12,336 nucleotides of DNA, from positions 1 to 12,336 of the forward strand of contig WTAW01000225.1 of the NCBI GenBank assembly GCA_013139435.1, read 5' to 3'. Positions 7,563-12,336 of this stretch are shown piece after piece. A program made the position numbers and the translations under genes. Source of the stretch: Candidatus Aminicenantota bacterium. Lineage in GTDB: Bacteria > Acidobacteriota > Aminicenantia > Aminicenantales > Aminicenantaceae. Under the pieces are notes generated by a model. That model saw only the letters and a list, made by a program, of their open reading frames with translations. It made no database searches and was not told the origin of the DNA. Numbering within the stretch: position 1 is the stretch's first letter; each line of letters starts with the position of its first letter.

Positions 7563-8723
7563 CTATTGGCTGGCAAGTGGCACGACTTTTTCAGCCGCTT
7601 CCTTCATGCTCGAGGCTGAGAAAAAGGCAAGACCCGAATCTTCCAGGATCTTTTTTCCCAGTTCTACGTTTGTTCCTTCGAGACGGATAACCATCGGTAT
7701 GTTAAGCTCCAATTCTCTAGCTGCTTTGACGATCCCATTCGCGACAAGGTCACAGCGAACAATGCCACCGAAAATGTTGATCAGGGCTGCTTTGACGTCC
7801 TTGTCGGAAATGAGGATCTTGAATGCGTTTTTAACGGCTTCTTCTGAGACGCCGCCTCCCACATCAAGAAAGTTTGCGGGCATTCCGCCCGAGTACATGA
7901 TAATGTCCATCGTTGCCATGGCCAATCCCGCGCCGTTGACCATGCATCCGACATTCCCGTCGAGCTTGATGTAGTTCAGGTCGAATTCAGATGCTTCGAC
8001 TTCCAGAGGTTCTTCCTCGTCGAGGTCGCGCATTCCTTTAATGTTCGGGTGGCGAACGAGGGCATTGTCATCGAAATTCATCTTAGCGTCTAGAGCTAGC
8101 ACATCTCCTTGTCCTGTGATCAGAAGGGGATTGATTTCCGCCAGCGACGCATCTGTGGATTCAAAAGCCTTATAGAGAGTTAAAAGAAATTTCACGGCCT
8201 GCTTGAACGTATTCCCTTCAAGACCCAGCTGGAAAGCGAGCTTGCGCGCTTGGAACGGCAGAAAACCTGTGGCCGGATTGATGTATTCCTTGAAAATGAG
8301 TTCGGGCGTTTCTGCCGCGACTTTCTCGATCTCCATCCCGCCCTCTGATGAGGCCATCACTACTGGTGCTTCTTTGGCTCTGTCGATCACGATCCCGATA
8401 TAAAGCTCTTTGGCGATGTCCAGGGCTTCTTCAACAAGGATTGTCTTGACAAGTTTTCCCTCTGGTCCGGTTTGATGGGTGACGAGATTCATTCCGATGA
8501 TCTCTCGGGCTCGTTCTTGGGCTTCTTCTGGGGTGTTTGCTAACTTGACGCCGCCACCTTTCCCTCTGCCGCCGGCGTGAATTTGGGCTTTGACAACAAC
8601 CTTGGGGCCGATATCCTTGGCAATCTCATACGCCTTTTCCGCGGTTTCAGCCACTTCACCCCTAGGAATCCGAACGCCGTACTGGTTGAGGATACTTTTT
8701 GCTTGATACTCATGAATTTTCAT
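7563..8723 (-). CDS. sucC: Succinyl-CoA synthetase (ADP-forming) beta subunit
   Basis: This 386-residue ATP-grasp protein pairs with SucD. The N-terminus MKIHEYQAKSIL is the canonical SucC start, so I chose the ATG at 8723 and not the TTG one codon upstream; AAAGGA lies 8 bp before that ATG. Motifs are KAQIHAGGRGKGGG (45-58) in the nucleotide-binding ATP-grasp domain, EINPL (196-200) with a later Asp212 for metal binding, GNVGCMVNGAGLAM (257-270), GGMPANFLDVGGG (279-291), and NIFGGIVRCD (316-325) in the CoA-ligase domain that carries the power helix facing SucD. All family residues I could check are present. A 177-bp gap with palindrome copy 4 separates it from the upstream fumarase gene, so it may have its own promoter or a processed transcript. 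Confidence 0.96.
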   Translation of the reverse strand: MKIHEYQAKSILNQYGVRIPRGEVAETAEKAYEIAKDIGPKVVVKAQIHAGGRGKGGGVKLANTPEEAQERAREIIGMNLVTHQTGPEGKLVKTILVEEALDIAKELYIGIVIDRAKEAPVVMASSEGGMEIEKVAAETPELIFKEYINPATGFLPFQARKLAFQLGLEGNTFKQAVKFLLTLYKAFESTDASLAEINPLLITGQGDVLALDAKMNFDDNALVRHPNIKGMRDLDEEEPLEVEASEFDLNYIKLDGNVGCMVNGAGLAMATMDIIMYSGGMPANFLDVGGGVSEEAVKNAFKILISDKDVKAALINIFGGIVRCDLVANGIVKAARELELNIPMVIRLEGTNVELGKKILEDSGLAFFSASSMKEAAEKVVPLASQ

Positions 8724-8900
8724 CAATATAGTCCTTTATATATGAATTTGGGAACACGGAATTCAAACTCCGGAAGTCACGAAGAGGATCTCAGAAATCT
8801 CACAGCATAAAATGCAAGTCTCTATCCCTCTTCAGACTTCTAACCTGGATTATTCAGGCTAGATATTCCGATCTACAGGTTTGTTTATTTATTCTGTCTT
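8724..8900 (-). other. Leader region upstream of sucC
   Basis: This 177-bp gap between the fumarase beta gene and sucC is long for this operon. Besides palindrome copy 4 it holds an inverted repeat AAGTCT (8816-8821) / AGACTT (8834-8839) and a small dyad GCAT-AAA-ATGC (8805-8815), all packed within 60 bp. This suggests a structured or processed intergenic RNA. No confident promoter or T-tract terminator was seen. Confidence 0.4.
8841..8861 (+). repeat. Dispersed intergenic palindrome, copy 4 (fullest copy)
   Basis: The arms are TAACCTG (8841-8847) and CAGGCTA (8855-8861), complementary at 6 of 7 positions, around a GATTATT centre. With flanking TC and GA the dyad extends to 8839-8863. This copy best joins the features of the others: its left half matches copies 2 and 3 and its right half matches copies 1 and 5. 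Confidence 0.8.
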
Positions 8901-9458
8901 CTACGCTTTGATCTCGTACTGCTTCTTTCCTTCCTGGTAGAGGTCGCCACCGTACATATCGTTGATCACGATACAGGGAAAATCTTTTACTTCGATCCTA
9001 CGAATAGCTTCAGGCCCGAGTTCAGGGTAGGCAATGACTTCTGCTTTGACGATGCTCTTGGAAATGAGAGCACCCGCTCCTCCGACAGCTGCAAGATAGA
9101 CGCCCTTGTATTTTTTCAGAGATTCTTTGACTTCTTCGTTCCGTGCGCCTTTTCCGATCGTACCCTTGAGACCGAGCTTGTGAAGGGTGGGGGCGTAAGA
9201 ATCCATCCGGTAGCTGGTTGTCGGCCCTGCAGATCCAATGGGATTTCCGGGTCGTGCTGGTGTCGGGCCGACATAGTAAATGAACTGTCCTTTGACATCA
9301 ATGGGAAGTTCTTTTCCCTCTTTCACAAGATCGATGAGTTTTTTGTGCGCAGAATCTCTTCCAGTATACAGAGAACCTGTGATATACACCCTGTCGCCTG
9401 TTCGGAGCTTCTCTATAAGCTCATCAGAGACCGGTGTTGTGATTCTGTATTCGGCCAT
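8901..9458 (-). CDS. fumB: Class I fumarate hydratase, beta subunit
   Basis: This 185-residue protein corresponds to the C-terminal domain of class I, iron-sulfur fumarases, in the two-subunit form (also annotated FumB or TtdB-like). Fumarase hydrates fumarate to malate; the alpha subunit binds the 4Fe-4S cluster and the beta subunit supplies substrate-contacting residues. Seen here are VGPTPARPG (63-71), the signature GPTTSYRMD (78-86) with its Thr and Arg, GKG (102-104), AVGGAGA (124-130) and INDMYGGDLY near the end. The start at 9458 has only a weak GAGAGAG ribosome site. It follows mdh after 38 bp. No alpha subunit adjoins it on either side, which is unusual because the two are often paired. 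An L(+)-tartrate dehydratase beta subunit is the main alternative; the TCA neighbours favour fumarase. Confidence 0.88.
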   Translation of the reverse strand: MAEYRITTPVSDELIEKLRTGDRVYITGSLYTGRDSAHKKLIDLVKEGKELPIDVKGQFIYYVGPTPARPGNPIGSAGPTTSYRMDSYAPTLHKLGLKGTIGKGARNEEVKESLKKYKGVYLAAVGGAGALISKSIVKAEVIAYPELGPEAIRRIEVKDFPCIVINDMYGGDLYQEGKKQYEIKA

Positions 9459-9496
9459 TTTTTTTATCTCTCTCTTTGATTTGGCGTGCGCAAATA

Positions 9497-10438
9497 TCAG
9501 GACATAAATGTGTCACACTCATCGACAGTCTTCTGGACGGCAGCCTTTGTGGCTCCGAGCCTTTCTTTTTCTTCGTCTGTGAGTTTGATCTCGAATATTT
9601 TCTCCATTCCTTTTGCACTGATGAGACAGGGGACGCCGATGAAGAGACCGTTGATTCCATATTCGCCTTCACAGAGCGTAGCGCAGGGGAGAACTCGCCG
9701 TTTGTCTTTAAGATAGGACTCAGCAATCACGATGGCACTCCATGCCGGACTGAAGAAAGCCGAACCTTTCCCAAAAAGTGTGACAATTTCCGTTCCTGCT
9801 TTCCGGGTTCTCTCGACAACACGGTCGATGAGGTCTTGGTTCGCGACCTCAGTTAAAGGAACGCCGCCGATAGTGGTAAGCCGAGGTAAAGGCACCATTG
9901 TCGGACCATGGCCTCCGAGAACCGTGCCCGCAATATCAGCCACAGACACACCCAACTCCATGGAGAGAAATGCCCGATAGCGCGCTGTATCCAACGTGCC
10001 GGCCATACCGATGACTTGACTCTTGGGGAAACCGGTGATCTTGTGAAAGGTGTAAACCATGGCATCCAAGGGATTTGTGAGGACGATACAGAAGGCATCA
10101 GGAGCATTCTCTTTGATACCGTTGGCCACTGCACTGATGATCTTGATGTTCGTGCTGAGAAGATCTTCGCGGGTCATACCAGCCTGGCGGGGTTTCCCCG
10201 CAGTGATAATGACCACGTCGGAACCCTGGATGTCTTTGTAGTCCGAGGTGCCAGTGATGTTTGCATCATAGTTGCCATGAGGAGCCATCTCCATTAAGTC
10301 CAATGCTTTCCCCTTAACAGGATTCACATAATCAGGAATATCCAGTACAACGATGTCTCCCATTTCCTTCTGGGCTGCAAGCATGGCTAGGATTTGACCG
10401 ATCTGGCCTCCGCCGATAAGTGCAATTTTTTTTCTCAA
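9497..10438 (-). CDS. mdh: Malate dehydrogenase, LDH-like type
   Basis: This 313-residue NAD-dependent enzyme interconverts malate and oxaloacetate. The Rossmann domain has GGGQIGQ (9-15) and Asp33 at the end of the second strand, as expected for NAD. Arg84 in GKPRQAGMTR is the residue that separates malate from lactate dehydrogenases (Gln in LDH). Arg90, Asp150, Arg153 (LDTARYR) and His177 (GGHGPT) complete the active site. The catalytic loop reads GGHGPT where many family members have GGHGDT. Translation appears to start at TTG: AAAGGAGG sits 5 bp before it, and the resulting N-terminus MRKKIALIGG is canonical. It lies 130 bp after icd and 38 bp before the fumarase beta gene, in the same unit. 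Confidence 0.95.
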   Translation of the reverse strand: MRKKIALIGGGQIGQILAMLAAQKEMGDIVVLDIPDYVNPVKGKALDLMEMAPHGNYDANITGTSDYKDIQGSDVVIITAGKPRQAGMTREDLLSTNIKIISAVANGIKENAPDAFCIVLTNPLDAMVYTFHKITGFPKSQVIGMAGTLDTARYRAFLSMELGVSVADIAGTVLGGHGPTMVPLPRLTTIGGVPLTEVANQDLIDRVVERTRKAGTEIVTLFGKGSAFFSPAWSAIVIAESYLKDKRRVLPCATLCEGEYGINGLFIGVPCLISAKGMEKIFEIKLTDEEKERLGATKAAVQKTVDECDTFMS

Positions 10439-10476
10439 ACTAACCTCCTTTTATTATTGAATGATTATTAAATTTT

Positions 10477-10507
10477 TCCGGATCGTTTGTGAAACAACAG
10501 CTCCGGA
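10477..10507. other. Paired TCCGGA sites in the icd-mdh gap
   Basis: TCCGGA (10477-10482) and TCCGGA (10502-10507), each self-complementary, can pair to close a loop that contains a GTTT/AAAC inner dyad (10485-10488 and 10492-10495 region). The structure would lie in the transcript leader of mdh. On the minus strand it is followed by AAAAATTT and not a U-tract, so a terminator is doubtful. It could be a processing site, a regulator site, or chance. Confidence 0.3.
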
Positions 10508-10568
10508 TATTTTAAACCCATTCGATTCTATTTCTTGTTGTCCAGTCCTCGAGCGAACGGGACTCTTC

Positions 10569-11771
10569 CTACTCTTTATCCGAGAACTCTTTCCAGCGTT
10601 CTTCTAGTCTGGGATCGACAATCGTGTCCATAAGATACTGAGCGTATTCTGCACCCGTCGCTCCGGTATCCCGCCCTGTGGTTACTATCTTCTTCTCTAA
10701 ATTTCCACAGATATCGATTGCCATTTCCAGTTTTTTATGTCTGTCCGAGTAACCGAGATGGTCGATAAGCAGCGATGTCGCTTTGATCATGCTTCCCGGA
10801 TCAGCATACTTGGCGCGTCCCTCTTTGACCATACGGGGGGCAGACCCATGGATGGCTTCGAACATAGAATAACGCTTGCCTATGTTGGCGCTTCCCGCTG
10901 TCCCGACTCCTCCTTGAAATTCTGCAGCTTCATCTGTCAAAATATCACCATAGAGGTTGGGAAGGACCATGACCTTAAACTGTCTGCGGCGCTTCTCATC
11001 AATCAGCTTGGCTGTCATGATGTCGATGTACCAGTCATCACATTCGATGTCAGGATACTCTTTAGCGATTCGATAACCTGTATCCAAAAACAGTCCGTCC
11101 GAAGTTTTGACTACATTAGCTTTTGTCACAATCGTGACTTTGTTGATGTTGTTCTTTTTTGCATATTCAAAGGCCAAACGGATGATCCGTTCCGCTCCTT
11201 GTTTCGTGATCACCTTGAAATCTATCGCGAGGTCGTCTGTCACCATGATCCCACGGCTTCCCATGATGTAGGCGCCTTCTGTGTTTTCCCGGAAGAACAT
11301 CCAGTCGATACCCAGCTTTGGAACCCTTACAGGTCTAACATTAGCGAACAGGTCCAAATACCGGCGCATGGCGACGTTGCAACTTTCCAGATTGGGCCAA
11401 GAATCGCCCTTTCTAGGGGTTGTGGTAGGGCCCTTGAGAGTGACATGACATTTTTTTATCTCTTCGAGGACATCATCTGGGATCGATTTGTTATGGGCTG
11501 ACCGATTTTCGATGGTGAGGCCTTCGATGTCACGGATCTCGATTTTTCCAGTTTCGATCTCTTCTTTGAGCAGGAATTCCAAGATCTTCCGAGATTCGGC
11601 TGCAATAAAGGGACCTATCCCATCCCCGCCGAGGATTCCGATAATGATGGGCTTGACTTGAGAGAAATCCATCCATTCGACGGGCTCTTTCATGCGTTCA
11701 ACACGGTCGAGTTGTTCTACGACAATCTCATTAAAATGTGCTTTCGCTCTTTCAGTGATGGTATTATCCAT
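10569..11771 (-). CDS. icd: Isocitrate dehydrogenase (decarboxylating)
   Basis: This 400-residue beta-decarboxylating dehydrogenase converts isocitrate to 2-oxoglutarate, CO2 and reduced cofactor. Isocitrate-binding residues align with E. coli Icd: Ser130, Asn132 and Arg136 in SCNVAMR, Arg146, Arg161 and Tyr168 in RENTEGAY, Lys217, Asp250, and Asp276/Asp280 in YGDILTD. The Ser-x-Asn pattern separates it from isopropylmalate dehydrogenase. The cofactor-selecting pair, Lys-Tyr in NADP enzymes of the E. coli type and Asp-Ile in many NAD enzymes, is Arg313-Met314 here (HGSAPRM), so cofactor choice cannot be read off. An N-terminal extension of about 40 residues precedes the first strand. GGAGGA 8 bp before the ATG supports the start, and a strong promoter match lies 40-68 bp upstream. 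It is first in the leftward TCA unit. Confidence 0.93.
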   Translation of the reverse strand: MDNTITERAKAHFNEIVVEQLDRVERMKEPVEWMDFSQVKPIIIGILGGDGIGPFIAAESRKILEFLLKEEIETGKIEIRDIEGLTIENRSAHNKSIPDDVLEEIKKCHVTLKGPTTTPRKGDSWPNLESCNVAMRRYLDLFANVRPVRVPKLGIDWMFFRENTEGAYIMGSRGIMVTDDLAIDFKVITKQGAERIIRLAFEYAKKNNINKVTIVTKANVVKTSDGLFLDTGYRIAKEYPDIECDDWYIDIMTAKLIDEKRRRQFKVMVLPNLYGDILTDEAAEFQGGVGTAGSANIGKRYSMFEAIHGSAPRMVKEGRAKYADPGSMIKATSLLIDHLGYSDRHKKLEMAIDICGNLEKKIVTTGRDTGATGAEYAQYLMDTIVDPRLEERWKEFSDKE

Positions 11772-11810
11772 GAAAATATTCCTCCATTAAAGAATATAAA
11801 ATGAAGGAAA

Positions 11811-11839
11811 ATATTATAACTTTTTGTACTGAAAATCAA
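11811..11839 (-). promoter_or_regulatory. Sigma70-type promoter for icd
   Basis: Read on the minus strand, TTGATT (11839-11834) and TAATAT (11816-11811) are separated by exactly 17 bp. The predicted start is near 11804, giving a leader of about 33 nt that includes the GGAGGA ribosome site. This is the best promoter match in the window. Confidence 0.6.
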
Positions 11840-11887
11840 CTCACTTCCTCAAATAAATATTTATCCTCTGATCGCATGAACACAAGA

Positions 11888-11927
11888 TGCGTTATTGAGT
11901 GTCCCAATTGTGTGGTGGAGAAAATTT
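11888..11927 (+). repeat. 40-bp interspersed repeat, copy 2
   Basis: This matches 1261-1300 at 37 of 40 positions in the same orientation, with 30 identical bases at 11898-11927. It ends within the -35 hexamer of the candidate acnB promoter and lies 90 bp before the acnB start. No matching inverted copy or transposase gene is seen nearby. Confidence 0.8.
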
Positions 11928-11955
11928 GAACTCAGAGTGGATTCTGGTATATATT
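11926..11955 (+). promoter_or_regulatory. Candidate sigma70-type promoter for acnB
   Basis: TTGAAC (11926-11931) is followed by TATATT (11950-11955) with an 18-bp spacer, or by TATATA (11948-11953) with 16 bp. The predicted leader of about 55 nt would contain the AGGCTA/TAGCCT hairpin and palindrome copy 5. The first two bases of the -35 box belong to the 40-bp repeat. Confidence 0.45.
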
Positions 11956-11964
11956 ATCTGCTCT

Positions 11965-11993
11965 AGGCTATACGTATTAGCCTGAATAATTCA
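11965..11993 (-). repeat. Dispersed intergenic palindrome, copy 5, with added hairpin
   Basis: TAGCCTGAATAAT at 11978-11990 is an exact 13-bp match to the reverse complement of copy 4; the TCA that follows matches at the last two of three positions, and the outer GGTTA is lost. On its left, AGGCTA (11965-11970) pairs with TAGCCT (11978-11983) around TACGTAT, so the half-site is reused in a different dyad. It ends 24 bp before the acnB start. Confidence 0.65.
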
Positions 11994-12017
11994 TAAAATA
12001 TGTCGGGAGAGAGAGTC

Positions 12018-12336
12018 ATGCTAAATACCTATTTCAGGAATGAAAGAGAGCGAAAGGCACAAGGTATTCCCCCCTTACCCCTAGATCCCGAGCAGACACA
12101 AGAGCTCTGCAAGATCCTTGAAAATCCACCCATGGGGAAAGAAGCCATTTTTCTCGATCTCCTCAAGAACAGGATCCCACCAGGAGTTGATCCTGCAGCA
12201 AAAGTTAAAGCCGGGTGGCTCAGTGCATTGGCCACTGGGAGAGTATTATCTCCAGTCTTGGATAAAAAGGGCGCTGTGGAGTTGCTCGGCACTATGCTCG
12301 GAGGTTTTAATGTTGAACCTTTGATCGCTCTTCTCG
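12018..12336 (+). CDS. acnB: Aconitate hydratase B, N-terminal fragment
   Basis: These are the first 106 codons of a gene that continues past the window edge. The sequence fits the N-terminal HEAT-like domain specific to AcnB: a charged start (YFRNERERKAQGI), then PLDPEQT, LLKNRIPPGVD (48-58), AAKVKAGWLSA (60-70) and KKGAVELLGTMLGGFNVEPLI (83-103). These closely follow the order in E. coli AcnB. AcnB is the main TCA aconitase, isomerising citrate to isocitrate through a 4Fe-4S cluster. The cluster cysteines lie beyond the window. In E. coli this N-terminal domain governs dimerisation and the switch to mRNA binding when iron is low; whether that applies here is unknown. GGGAGAGAGAG just before the ATG acts as ribosome site. 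It is divergent from icd, the next enzyme of the pathway. Confidence 0.93.
   Translation, partial: MLNTYFRNERERKAQGIPPLPLDPEQTQELCKILENPPMGKEAIFLDLLKNRIPPGVDPAAKVKAGWLSALATGRVLSPVLDKKGAVELLGTMLGGFNVEPLIALL

Larger units (their letters stand above)
11772..12017. other. Divergent promoter region between icd and acnB
   Basis: This 246-bp AT-rich region separates the divergent starts. From left to right it holds the icd ribosome site and promoter, a CGCAT (11872-11876)/ATGCG (11887-11891) dyad, the second 40-bp repeat, an acnB promoter candidate, and palindrome copy 5. No gene was found. Shared control of icd and acnB through this region is plausible. Confidence 0.6.

Noticed and set aside
8724..8726. 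TTG codon as an alternative sucC start
   Set aside because: The next codon is an ATG with better spacing from AAAGGA, and it gives the canonical SucC N-terminus.
8737..8766. TTGAAT-18-TATATA promoter-like match before sucC on the minus strand
   Set aside because: Transcription from it would start after or within the ribosome site AAAGGA, leaving sucC without a leader, so it is probably chance.
10487..10497. TTGTGAAACAA, resembling half of a Rex (NADH-sensing) operator
   Set aside because: Only one half-site is present and the expected inverted TTCACAA at the right spacing is absent. Chance is likely in an AT-rich gap.
10737..11501. 254-codon open frame antisense to icd
   Set aside because: It lies entirely within icd, whose protein is strongly conserved. 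The antisense translation shows no recognisable domain or start signal.
1..12336. CRISPR array, tRNA, rRNA, prophage or intact transposase
   Set aside because: I saw no regularly spaced repeats, no cloverleaf-like gene, and no integrase or transposase coding sequence on either strand.

Overview
This looks like a chromosomal window from a bacterium with about half G+C, short intergenic gaps and strong Shine-Dalgarno sites. It holds core metabolism and translation genes. There is no phage, plasmid, CRISPR or intact insertion sequence. The combination of an EF-G2-type translation factor, a LDH-like malate dehydrogenase, an AcnB-type aconitase, a two-subunit class I fumarase and two exported proteins (ChaN-like with a PDZ domain; M14 peptidase) would suit a Gram-negative lineage such as Acidobacteriota/Aminicenantota. 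That placement is a low-confidence inference from gene flavour only.

Layout. The left half (1-6656) reads rightwards: the C-terminus of lgt (lipoprotein maturation), a RluA/RluD-type pseudouridine synthase, a 266-bp intergenic region, an EF-G2-like GTPase, an exported ChaN-like/PDZ protein, and an exported M14-family zinc peptidase. The middle and right (6679-11771) read leftwards as a TCA-cycle block in transcriptional order icd, mdh, fumarase beta subunit, sucC, sucD. On the far right, divergent from icd, acnB begins and runs off the window. The two units share a 246-bp intergenic region with a good sigma70-like promoter for icd and a plausible one for acnB.

How the genes fit together. AcnB makes isocitrate and Icd converts it to 2-oxoglutarate. 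SucCD interconverts succinyl-CoA and succinate, fumarase interconverts fumarate and malate, and Mdh interconverts malate and oxaloacetate. Citrate synthase, 2-oxoglutarate dehydrogenase/ferredoxin oxidoreductase, succinate dehydrogenase and the fumarase alpha subunit are not in the window. The sequence therefore does not show whether the pathway runs oxidatively or reductively.

The most unusual signal lies between the genes. A short near-palindromic element (half-site about TAGCCTGAAT, full site about 21 bp) occurs five times, always intergenic: 288-309, 4923-4938, 6661-6681, 8841-8861 and 11978-11993. A second, unrelated 40-bp repeat (37/40 identical, 30 bp contiguous) occurs at 1261-1300 and 11888-11927, both times upstream of a rightward gene. 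Neither is explained by the coding annotation. They look like dispersed element families or operator sites and are the best candidates here for something undescribed.
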